From NCBI GenBank assembly GCA_030077755.1, contig JAQJZZ010000021.1:1054001-1118000 (forward strand): a stretch of 64,000 bases of DNA. The letters are read 5' to 3'. This document shows, piece by piece, positions 22,149-32,795 of this stretch. Under the pieces are notes generated by a model, which saw only the letters and a program-made list of their open reading frames with translations, was not told the origin of the DNA and did no database searches. The position numbers and the translations under genes were made by a program. This DNA comes from Filosporella fistucella (taxonomy: Eukaryota > Ascomycota > Leotiomycetes > Helotiales). Every line of letters begins with the position of its first letter. Position 1 is the stretch's first letter.

Positions 22149-23101
22149 TTTCGTAATTCGTGATACCGTGTCTGTTCCTGATAGGATGAGGATGAAGTAT
22201 GACGAAAATCGATGTTGACTTGAACGCTGAATACTCGGGATAGATGAGCACAATTATCGTCAACGAGGAAGAAGCAGTGTTCAAGACAATATATATTTCC
22301 AATGGGGACCTTGATGCCAAAGCTTAGTTTATGTTAAGGGTAGCAGCCTAGATTGCCAGGGGACAATATCAGCTACCTAGTTTCTATTGGTATCAACTAG
22401 TGCGGGGAACTTCGACGTCACAACTTCCGAGGTACAAGTATATGATATGCTGATTTTAGAGCGACCTATTTTCAGATAATTTACTTTGGCCCATGAATGA
22501 ATCTCACGGTAATAGGACAAAGCTCAAGGATCTCCCCGCCACGTACCCCTGTTTTCAATTTAGAAAATCTGAGCTTATCCTGCTACGTCAATTATAATTA
22601 ATAATAAAAGAGGCCAATAATCTGGATCTGAAGGCTCCCATCCATCTATGAAATTCAGGTAAAGCAAATTCTAGCTCCTTAAATTCCATATCAATCTTTA
22701 TTGGAGTCTAAGGCGGCGTTACTTCAGAAAATGGAGAAGCGGACACCGGCCGCTCGGATCTCAAATCACCCCGAAAGGACCAATCAGTCACTTCATAGAC
22801 GCGGTGAATGCGGCCGTATTGCCCCGAGGATGAATACTATTATTGGTAAGCTTTGGATATTGCATATGGAGGAACCCAACACTACTAATCAGAGACTGAA
22901 AGGTTATTATCAAGGAAGTTGAAAGTCTGATGTGTGAGCTCAAACCAGATTGGCATCACAATTGCAGAAGTCATGGATGATGGATCTTCATACACACTTG
23001 AGGATATATTGATTTCTTATCGCAAGAAAAGCGATATATCATAGTATGTCTAGCGTTATCAAGAGCAGTTCTACAATAGATACACCATCGAGGCCAATAA
23101 T
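22149..23101. other. Intergenic region
   Basis: This 0.95 kb stretch lies upstream of the beta-lactamase-like gene and downstream of the NCS1 permease. It is AT-rich near 22570-22640. A frame at 22701-22922 shows no family signal. Nothing is called here. Confidence 0.45.
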
Positions 23102-25128
23102 TTAGACACCACCTTTCTCCCCACCAACCATAACTGGCTCATTCTCATAGCTCGTAGTACTTTCCACATATTCTTGCGGTCTCTCCCCCTCTAGATGAGC
23201 TGGTCTAGTGCGATGTAATTCCATCTCGAATGGTGAAGATCCTCTCTGCTTATGTGCAGGGAAAATGGTATGCAAAGCCCAATGAACAGTTCCCGAAACA
23301 AAGAATCCAAAAAAGTAACTTAGATCATAGACATGGTCCCATCCATTGCCATTACTGACAGCCTGAACTCGACGAACAAAGCCGGCTACAATCTGAGTTA
23401 GTCGAGGAATTTCTCAGTAAAAGTGGAAGAAGCACTTACGTAGAAGTGGCCAGACTCCCATCATCCAAGCTGCGATGGCCCTCCAGTTGAATCCCAAAGT
23501 GTAGTAATACGCAGATGATTTGTCCCACTTATACATATCTGCCTTATGTAACTCGCATCGTCTAACAAGAAAGTAGTCGAAGATCAATATTCCTGTCATG
23601 CCCGAAAGGAATATAGACCAGCCAGACAAGACAGTGATGAAGGTTGTAACATTATTGACGAAGTTCCAGGGACATATCGCCACTGCAATGACAGTGAGTA
23701 TGTAACATCCGCGTCGAATATTGATCCACCTTGGACATAGAGCAGCCATATCCATGCCAGTAGATATGGCATTCAATACAATACAAAGTGCCATTTGAGA
23801 AGCGAGAAAGCAGAGCCCGGAGAAGAATGTGCCCGCTCTTGCAGCTGGTGTCATAGAAACGGACTGAATGTGAAGGAGAAGTTCAAATGGGTTCCAGAAG
23901 TATTCTCCATAGATCTTTTGGGTCGCGGATGTAATAATCAAACCGCACAAAGCTGTGACGATGATAGTGAGTGGGCAGGTAACACCTTGACCGAATAGCG
24001 ATGCATTGTGGGTTTTGGCGTATCGAGTCCAGTCTAGTGTTATGTCAGATGAGATATTTAATGACAATGGAAGAGGGTAATATACCTGACTGTCCAACAA
24101 TACCACCACTCCAGAGACCTAGAATTGCCTGAATTCCGTACACAACGTTCCAGCTCAAAGTGGCTCCAGACTCTGTTGATGAACTACTGATCAGTTCTCC
24201 AGCCCCATGTGCTGTCCTGACGGACCATATCAACATGCCGAAAATATTACAAACAATCATCACGAATGCGATCTACTGAGGTCAGCTGGTTTGCTGGTTG
24301 AAACTATTCGAGGGCTTGCCTTGAGTGGCATCTGAAGCTTCTCAGGTGGGATCATCAACATCGGGCAGAAGATTGCCAGAAATATGAAGAAGCTGACGAG
24401 ACTACAAGTATCGACATTGGCGGAGAGCGGGAGGGTGTTCTTCATGAACGCATATTTCGGTCCAATGACAGCACCTAGAATGATTTTGACAGCCTGACCT
24501 CCCCAATACGTTTGAACACCCATCCTGTCTCAAGATTAGAAGGTCCCAAGAAGATGACTTGCAACTTACCATATACAAGCTGTCACAATGCGATTCAATA
24601 CTGGCCAGAATCCACCGATCATTCCCCATGACCTGTTCCAAGTTTAGCTGAGTTTCATCCGACTTGCTGGTCAATACACACGCTCTGGACATAACGGTAA
24701 ATCCAAGATAGTCATGAGATCCCATCCATCCTGCCACAACGGCGATCATCGAGATGATCAATGAAGACCCAACAATTACGCCCATCGATTGTCCTACACT
24801 CAAGCCAAGGGCGAGAAGAGTTGAGCCAGCAGTCCATGCAGAATTATTGGCCCCTAATGAACATCAGCATGTTCCCAAGTCTTCAACCCAAATAACAATA
24901 CCAGTAATGATCCAATATCCAGCAAATCCTTGCCAAGTCCACGTTCTTCGGTCATCAGGAATGGGAATCAGATCGCGATTGCACCACTACACTTAGTCAG
25001 AAAAAAATATTGCAAATCTCTGCAAAGTAACTGACATAGGTATTCTCATAATTAGCATCAGCATCAACAGGACACTCCAACTTGGTCGCCCAGTACGCAA
25101 CGCGATCCTTCGTTTTCGGTGACACCAT
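23102..25128 (-). CDS. NCS1-family nucleobase/allantoin/related permease
   Basis: Eight exons (introns 24987-25035, 24854-24901, 24633-24681, 24525-24569, 24273-24319, 24034-24085, 23386-23439) sum to 1683 nt, or 560 residues. The product is a plasma-membrane proton symporter of the FUR4/DAL4/FCY2-related NCS1 family. Landmarks in order: WCNRDLIPIPDDRRTWTW before helix 1; NNSAWTAGSTLLALGLSVGQ; SWGMIGGFWPVLNR; TYWGGQAVKIILGAVIGPKY; DWTRYAKT before helix 7; STGMDMAALCPRWINIRRG; CPWNFVNNVTTFITVLSGWS; GILIFDYFLVRR; and NWRAIAAWMMGVWPLLPGFV. This arrangement is closest to the uracil/allantoin subgroup. Two AGATAA elements about 115-130 bp upstream of the start suggest nitrogen (AreA/GATA) control. 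The fifth intron has a GC donor. The neighbours are a dioxygenase and a regulator. Confidence 0.9.
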
Positions 25129-25240
25129 CTTGCCGTCGTCTTTCAACCCCGCACTTAGCAAATAATACAAAACTCAAATCCGCACGACAACGAGGAAATA
25201 AAAGGTCTTATAACACCCTCCAAATCTCACTCATCTCAAT

Positions 25241-25260
25241 AGATAACAAAGAAAAGATAA
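25241..25260. promoter_or_regulatory. Paired GATA-factor sites
   Basis: AGATAA occurs at 25241-25246 and again at 25255-25260, which are 113 and 127 bp upstream of the permease ATG. HGATAR pairs within about 30 bp are the classic target of the fungal nitrogen regulator AreA/NIT2. Function here is inferred from spacing and from the type of gene served. Confidence 0.4.
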
Positions 25261-25431
25261 GAACCATATAAAGATACCACAACCCCATATTTTCCGATCG
25301 CTCAACTCCCCAGTCTGAAATCCCACTTAAGCAATACACTTCGCGCCATCCCCACTACAGTCATCTCACGGTTTCGCGCTACGAAACAGCAGGAGAGATT
25401 TTAGAGCGGTGGTACAGCGAGGGATGAGCTA

Positions 25432-25590
25432 CAGTAGGGTGCAATAAGTTTGAACACCCCCCCTACTAGCGTAGATATTACAGGCTTTCAAAAATGCGCA
25501 GCCTGGATACTGCAGCCCTGAAAGTGCGCATACAAAGTCACGCTAGAACGTTGGCAGGGTGACGGTGTTCAAACTTATTGCACCCTACTG
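25432..25590. mobile_element. Tc1/mariner-like MITE, 159 bp
   Basis: Perfect 27-bp terminal inverted repeats run 25432-25458 and 25564-25590, beginning CAGTAGGGTGCAATAAGTTT. TA dinucleotides flank both ends (25430-25431 and 25591-25592). CAGT ends and TA target duplication are typical of Tc1/mariner elements in fungi. There is no coding capacity. Identical repeats suggest recent insertion. It sits in the promoter region shared by the permease and the dioxygenase. Confidence 0.88.
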
Positions 25591-25859
25591 TATAGGGGCG
25601 GTGGTTGGGCGATCAGTATCTGTGCAAAAGTGGGATGAAGCGGTGCTGAGAAGGCGCTGACGAAGATCGCCCAACTACGCTGATTTAAGTGTCTGACAGC
25701 AGGAGTGGGTGCAGTAGGCCGATCGTACCAAGACTGTAGCTGAGGTGTGGCGAGCGAAAAGGATATCAAGATATTAGGGACTTGAGTGCTGAAGATATCA
25801 GATCTGTTCAGTCCAGTTTGAGAACTGGGATTCTAGATTTTGGTTTGAATATCATCAAA

Positions 25860-27024
25860 ATGGGTTCTATCAATGACTCCGCGCCTTCAATCCCAACTAT
25901 CGATCTCTCACTCTTCACTTCCCCTACTAGTACGCCCTACACCCGTCTTGAAGTTGCCAAATCTCTCGTTGAGGCGTGTCATACCGTCGGCTTCGTTTGT
26001 ATAATCAACCATGGCATTTCTACCTCGCATCTTTCAGAAGCATTTAGCTACTCCAAACAGCTTTTCGACCTGAGCACGGAAGATAAGATGAAAGCGCCTC
26101 ATCCGGATGGGCCAACCGTACATAGAGGATACAGCTGGCCTGGGCTGGAGAAGGTGAGTCAGGTGATAAGTGAGGACGAGAGTGTGGGAGAGAAATTGAG
26201 GGGAGTGAGGGATTGCAAGGTTCGTTTGTCCTTGTCCATTTGTAGTTCTAGAGATAGATATCTAAGTTGCCAAACAGGAAAGCTACGAGATCGGCTCCGA
26301 GTCAAATGACGAACAGCCCAATGTTTGGCTTCCCACCTCCGTTTTTCCAACTTTCCGCCCCTTCATGACAGATTTCTACTGGGAATGTGCCAAAGTATCC
26401 CGTTCTATCCTCTTAGCCCTGGGTACCGGGCTTGAACTCTCAGACCCAGAGTTTCTGCTCAGATTCCACTCGGGACATAATAATCAGCTGAGATTGTTAC
26501 ACTATCCACCTATTCCTGCAAAAGAGCTGGAAGAAGAGAGCGCTGCGAGGATGCCAGCACATACGGATTGGGGAAGTATCACGATGCTTTTCCAGGATGA
26601 TTGTGGAGGACTGGAGGTAGAGAGGAGAGGCGACGAGGGGACGTTCATGAAGGTAGAGCCAGTAAAAGATGCATTGGTCATGAATGTGGGGGATCTGCTG
26701 ATGAGATGGTCGAATGGTGAATCCCAGCGAAACTCGATTTAAACTGCTTCCACTGACGCGTAGATAGATTATCTCAAATCAACAATGCATCGAGTGACGC
26801 TACCGCCAGCTGAGGATCGTTTCACTGGCAAGGAACGTATGACTCGAGCAAGGTATTCTATCCCATACTTCGTGAGTCCAGATATCGATGCGGTGGTCGA
26901 AGTAATGAAAGAGTGTGCCGATGAGAAGAATCCGGTGAAGTACGATCCGGTCATACAAAGGGAGTACAGGCTCATGAGAGCGAAATTACAATATCGAGAA
27001 GCGCCCACAGCAGCTTCTGCATAG
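25860..27024 (+). CDS. 2-oxoglutarate/Fe(II) dioxygenase, isopenicillin-N-synthase-like
   Basis: Three exons (introns 26220-26277 and 26717-26767; 1056 nt) encode 351 residues. An N-terminal DIOX_N-type segment (IPTIDLSLF, GFVCIINHGI) is followed by the oxygenase jelly roll. The iron ligands are visible as HTDWGS (His about 215, Asp about 217) and MHRVTLP (His about 274). The 2-oxoglutarate-binding R-x-S is in ARYSIPYF (Arg about 295, Ser about 297). QLRLLHYPPI is the usual strand before the active site. Fungal enzymes of this length include thymine 7-hydroxylase and many secondary-metabolite oxygenases. The neighbouring NCS1 permease makes a nucleobase substrate attractive but unproven. It is convergent with the Zn2Cys6 gene, with only 76 bp between stop codons. 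Confidence 0.88.
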
Positions 27025-27100
27025 GTGTCCAAAATTGAGAAGGCAATATCAAGTGTATATGATTGAACAATTGGAGATGTAAAGTACAGTTTGAGACTCG

Positions 27101-29389
27101 TCATGAACGCCCTGCAAGCCTGATACCCTCAGCAGCGCCATTAAAGAATGATTCAGTTCTGAGAAGTGACGGGCGTATCAATCCGATAGTGCTCCAATCT
27201 GATGCATGTGCCAAAGCCCGCAGTATATCGCGATATCGCTCTAACATTTCGTATGCCTTCGCCACTTGGCTTTCAGTCAACGCACAGAAAAATAAGTAGA
27301 TCAGAAAATTTCCAGAGATTATGAGATTCGTTCTGCTATCTGGGAAATAATTAGTTGGGGATCCAGAAAGTTTGTGAGGAAGGAATACATACGCCGTGTC
27401 CAAAACATATGCAGGTCCATCTTGCTGACTGTCTTCATGAATTTCATGAAAGCCTCTCCTTGTTCCAACGCTTCAGGAAAATGGTGGCACAATCTTGATG
27501 ATGGATCTGACTTGGACTCAGAGGTAGCTGGAGCCATCAGAGCTCTGAGGACGAGCACCCTAGCGGCGAAAATGCTTAAATGTAGTGGTGCCACTAGGAG
27601 TCAATTGATGCTCATCAAGTGAAAGTGGGAACATACCATTTACTTGCAGTGCCCCGAGAGGTGGCACAAATTCCATCGTATGAGATGGGGGGCACGACAT
27701 GGTTAATCTTTCAATTGAAAGCTTGTGTCTCCAGATTGTTGACTCCCTTGAAGCTACGTTTGTCTTTTGAATCATCTCGTGGTAGTCCCGAAGCGAGCTA
27801 CGAGTCTAGTTAGACCATTTTACTGTTGAAACATTTAGTGCGACTTACAAGCCATCGGCGATGATTTGTCTCAATATCTTGGTTAATTTGATGACTTCAA
27901 GAAATCTCGTGGCAGAGTCATTGTCGAATTGTCGATCCTTCTCATCAAGCAAACCATCCCCTGCCTTTCCTATCACGTTTTCATCTGAAGATAAATCTTC
28001 CATCGTCAACTCCTCCGTATCAAAGGAGTCATCACCGATATGAGGTGTCTGCCCATGGCATATGGAAGTCCATATGTCCGTAAAATATGTAGTCCACCAT
28101 AACTTCTTCCTTAATTTCTTCTCCCACTCCGGCAATTTCCATGCAGTCGGGTTTTGATGCAAGCCTAAGCTCTGAGCACATGCTGTTGCCTGACATGCAA
28201 GAGTCCAGATCCTAGGACTTTCAGTCGTTCCACTCTGATCAGGTTGTTCATGGAGAATAAGCAAGCATGCTTGTAACGTAGCCAGCTTCGGAGAATCAAG
28301 TTCTCGAATCAAAGCAGCATGAGCGTGCTCAAAAAGTTCGGGCTGCGTGACTGGAAATATTTGTCGTAGTGATGGGTCTTGTTCCCAGAATGCGCAAGCA
28401 AGTCCATAGACCACGCCTCTGAGAGAGGCTGGAATCGCAAGTCTGTCAACTTGGTATGCTTTCAAGATCTCGCGTTTGGAGAGCACAGGTAATGCTGGAT
28501 GGACAAAGCGGAAGTACAACCCCACTAATGCATCACCGTGGGGTCCGACATGAGTCTCGATTGCGTCCGAAGCAGCTTTTTTTGCTCTTTGGTCTCGATC
28601 TGGAAAGTAGTCGTGTAGAATGGAGAAATGAATTGGTGGTGTCCCCTTTGATGTATTGCCTACATAAACTCGGCGAACATTGAAATCAATGAATTTTGTC
28701 TCATTCAAGACATTATAGCGAATCGAAGAGAAGAGATTAGCATCTTGCTCTCCGGAAAGGCCGATAAAGTGAGCTGTAACATCCTTGCCATGCTCGAGGG
28801 AATTTTTTGAACGATGTTTATCATCATCCAAAGATATAGCCCTAGACGTACTTTGACCAGATTTCTGAACGGACAAGGGTGTATACGACGGAGAAACGAC
28901 TTCGGCATCTGAAGTAAGTTGCTGTAATGAAAGATATTGTCGGCTCGGTTGTGGGTTCGGAAGAATGGGGGACGGTAGTGATGGATTATCCGATCCTCTT
29001 CTTAGAGAAGCAGGTGTAATAGGGAACCTGGAAGCTTGGGGTGATACTTTATCGACAGGTGAAAGATCGGTATGATCGGCTGCCGCTGGTTCGTTGCAAG
29101 ATTTGGGATCCTCGTCCGGAAGCTCGTCTGCAAGTCGTCTAGGACGAGGATTCGATGCGAATGTGCAGCTTAGATTTCTTATTTCACAAAATCTGCCTAT
29201 ATCCCAAAGTCAGTCGTAGCCAAAGACGGCCAGGACCAGAATCCTACACGGTGGCTTTACAGCAATTACACATGCTGATTTCCGATGGCGGCAAACATCA
29301 CACGGCCGGTTCTTACGGCTTCGGGACGTCCTCGCACTTCCATATCTGGTTTCTAATTTGATCTTGCGACGATCTGGCTCGCTAGACAT
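27101..29389 (-). CDS. Zn2Cys6 transcription factor with fungal-specific MHR domain
   Basis: Five exons (introns 29197-29247, 27798-27848, 27594-27636, 27340-27392) sum to 2091 nt, or 696 residues. The DNA-binding cluster is near the N-terminus: Cys 30, 33, 40, 48, 51 and 58 (C-x2-C-x6-C-x7-C-x2-C-x6-C, beginning RPCDVCRHRKSAC). It is split by an intron after the first base of the fourth Cys codon. The middle-homology region starts near GPHGDALVGLYFRFVHPALP and includes KLRKKLWWTTYFTDIW, the signature of the fungal_trans domain. Nuclear pathway regulators of this type often sit beside their targets, so control of the adjacent dioxygenase and permease is plausible. Confidence 0.9.
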
Positions 29390-30726
29390 CTTGTGGGTTC
29401 ATCTTTGACAAAAGAAACGAGGGAAACCCTCGATGTTGTAGTTGGCCGATCAGCGAAAGTGGGATGCGGGGAAAGAGATAGGGAGGTCTGAACGCGCCTT
29501 AGTCGACTTCGACCAGTTGATAAGGGAGTGCTGATCAAGACAATTGCTAGGATAAAACCTGTATATTCGTCGATTTTATCTTTCATATCAGTGGAAGATA
29601 AGCAGGGAATATGGGAATACTGCAACATGGTAGATATAGATATAGAAAGTGAAAGGTCATCGCGGATAGCGGCTAGACCTACTTACTAATTGACCCTTCC
29701 CCTGGATGACATTTCGTATGTATCGTGAAATGATCAGCCTAGATCTGCTAAGAGGACTCGGTACCGCAAAGACGGTCTTATCGTGGGGAGGTTCAAAGTG
29801 TTGTGAGCGGCCGCAAACCAGTGTCTTTCGAATTTTGGATTGCGTCGAGGGTGTGTTTCCTGGCGCTATATGCCATATGCCTCGACGACGAACCCTTCCA
29901 TTTATTCCGAAGAGTATCGCCCAGTACATACGTGGTATTTGATGTCCATTCTCAACATGAGAATGTGTCGATCCTTGCTAGGGCATTCAGAGTGCGATTA
30001 AAGTTCTCCAAATTCCTGATGGTGCAATAACCTTGTCTCGCCCATATTCGATATGCAACTCCCAGGACAGTCTTTGAGCCCTCCAATGTCACAAGAGGTG
30101 GAGAAATAGCTGTCGAGCGATGTCGGAGGTACAGGTCTGTTGATGTCGCGGACCAGGTATTGTTCGTTTCCGTTCAAATGCAAGCCGGCTTATAGGAAAC
30201 TCGTCCGTTGATTACACCCACCAGGTCCACTACAGGCCTCTCACGACTTTCCATGCTTGATCGTACTATCAATACTCGCAGATGTACAGCAACTACTAAT
30301 GGTGGTATGGCTTGCCTAGCCATCGCAGGGGAGGATTGCGTCGTTTGGGTCGTAAGGGGCAGGAGAGAGACTGAGAAGTGGGAACAATTAAGGGAGGAGC
30401 GGGTTGGATTTTCTATGGGAAGAATTCGAAGGCCATATGTGTTAGCAGGAAGCCTGTGTTATTATATTGTATACAAGGTAATAGTGGACAGTTGTGGGAG
30501 ATGGTGGGATGTCGTGTTGATTTTGTGAGTGGAAGAAAATCAAATGGACGCGACACGCGATATATATAGGCTGTCACGTGGATTTCACAACAACCAATTT
30601 TGGATGAATACGTTTAACAGAGCTTTTGTTTTACTCGTTAGGCTAAGCTAACAGGCAGACACTACCACTAATGCTACCAATTATACCAGCAGCCCAGTCT
30701 TTGCATGAGAATGCAATGCTGCTACA
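29390..30726. other. Intergenic region
   Basis: This 1.3 kb stretch lies between the regulator start and the 3' end of the aminopeptidase. Several short frames (29706-29942, 30208-30528) overlap without motif or splice support. I see no RNA gene. Confidence 0.45.
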
Positions 30727-32795
30727 TTAGATCTTCAGATCTTTCTCGACAATCTGTCGACAGATAGGGTGGTAAAAGTCCTTATTCTTCTGGAAAGTCC
30801 CCAGAGCCAGCTTCCTATCACACTCATTTAAAGCTCTAAATAAAGGTCTCACGAACTTCATTCGTCCGACTTGACCCAGAAGTTCAGCAGTGGGTTGATA
30901 GACCGTCTCGTCCTTGGCTTTCAAACCGATCTGGAAATAGCGACTTGACAGCTCCACGTTACGAGATCCGGCAAGTGAGTAGGCCTTACCCATTGCTTGG
31001 GTTTGAGCAGGGGTCAGCTTAGTCTTGATGATTTGCTCGAGGAAGACGACAATCTGGTTAGCGGTCAAGCCTTCGATGTCAGATTTGCTGGGTGTGAAAT
31101 CCTGTTCTTATTAGCGGTGTTTGATGACAGGAACTTGTGATGCAAACCTTTGACTCCCACTTCTTAGCAAGGGCGTAGCATTTATCTACCATGCTTGTGT
31201 CGAAGTCGGGCTTCGGTGGCATGCCTGGCTTGAAATACCAGGTGTCCCAGTCCACTGATTCAAGAGTCTTCGAGGTCTTCTCGTCGGACTTAAAAAAGTC
31301 CAATAGAGTGGCTTTGAATTCAAATGAATCAAGAGATTTACGAGACCATGTTTTGAAGTAGTGAGGGATGAATGTGTCGAACACAGACTTGCCGATCAGT
31401 TTTTCCAAGTAGTACAGGAAATGGAAGCCCTGGAGATATAAGTTTCCGAAAAGTTGAATTAGTTTTTTTTACATACCTTCTCATATGGAACAGTGCTGAA
31501 TGAATCATCTGGATCTTGACCCTTAAGATTGACAACGAGCTTGGTGAACTCGTGATCGTGGCCGTAACGATCAACAGAGTCCTCTGAAATGAAGTTAGTT
31601 CAGGTTGTGTTACTTCGAATTCCAAAAGTTTACCGAGTGCTTTCCATCCAATGATGGCAGAGAAGTCCCGATGAGGCTCGCCATGCACACCGGCTTGAAT
31701 TCGACGCTCGAGATACACAGTCCAGCCTTCGTTCAACCACATATGCTCCCAGCTTGCATTGGATACTAGATTTCCACTCCAGGAATGCGCCAATTCATGG
31801 GCAATAACATCGATATTTTCTCTGTCACCACTGATGATGGTGGGTGTTGCGAAAGTGAAGATTGGGTTCTCCATACCACCATATGGGAAACTTGGTGGAA
31901 GAACCAAGACATTGTATTGAGTCCATTGGTATGGGAACACAAGCTTCTCAGCAACTTCAAGGAAACGCTCCATATCATTTTCCAGCTCCCATTTCGCACC
32001 GGTTAACTCCTCAGGTCCTGTTGAGATCAGAGAGCGGGGTCCAATAGATGCGGTTGCAATGTCTCCCGAGGCAAGAGCGAAGAGGTATGATGGAATGGGG
32101 ATTTCTTGATGGAAGCTATATAATAGTGTTCCAGATTCACCATCCTTTCCTTGTTCGAAAGACGAAGCTCCAGTAGGCAGACCGCTCGCGATGACTGGCA
32201 AGGGAGAACGAATGCGGAAGTCATATGTGCTCTTGACATCTGGAGTGTCTTGACATGGAAATATTGATCGATTGTGGATAGCTTGACTTTGCGAGAACAT
32301 ATACGGGAACTTTTTGTTGCCCGTTTGTGCCGGAGGAAGCCATTGTAAGGAGGTACACTTGTCCGTGGTGGACAACGCAATTTTCAAATCGACGACACTT
32401 CCTTTGGCGGCACCTCCGGGTACTTTTACAGATAATGGGCTCCCAAATGGCTCTGATCGATCAGCAACCTTCCAATCCTTGCTTTTGGTTCCATTGACAC
32501 TGATGTCCGTGATATCCAGAAAGCTGGTATCGAGAATGATCTCCTCCGATTCCTTGTCTGTGAATGACTCAAGTTGAAGGGTGACGGTTCCTGTTAGGCG
32601 TTGCTTCTTGAAATCAATAGCAAAATCGGCAACTGTATGCTTAGTCTTCCAGAAGTTGTAATTGCTGAGAGTTGTAGGGTCACGTGTGGTACTGTTTGAC
32701 GCCATGGTTCGAATAATTGACTTGGAATTCAACCTCAAGGTAATGCGGAGAGCTGCTGTAGCTGCGATGCTTGCCTGAGAAAGCAGCGGAGACAT
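30727..32795 (-). CDS. Leukotriene A4 hydrolase / cytosolic aminopeptidase (LAP2-like, M1 family)
   Basis: A zinc metallopeptidase of family M1, about 611 residues from the ATG ending at 32705 ([16 protein letters not shown]) or 641 from the in-frame ATG ending at 32795. Introns are 31584-31633, 31430-31476 and 31102-31147. Visible motifs are the substrate-recognition GGMENP, and the zinc site [10 protein letters not shown] with the third ligand in WLNEGW (His 303, His 307, Glu 326 by the shorter start; HExxH-x18-E). The alpha-helical C-terminal domain ends [20 protein letters not shown]. It removes N-terminal residues from peptides and, in homologues, hydrolyses epoxide LTA4. The 30-residue upstream extension is rich in Ser, Arg, Leu and Ala and has no acidic residue, like a mitochondrial presequence. 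Confidence 0.94.
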
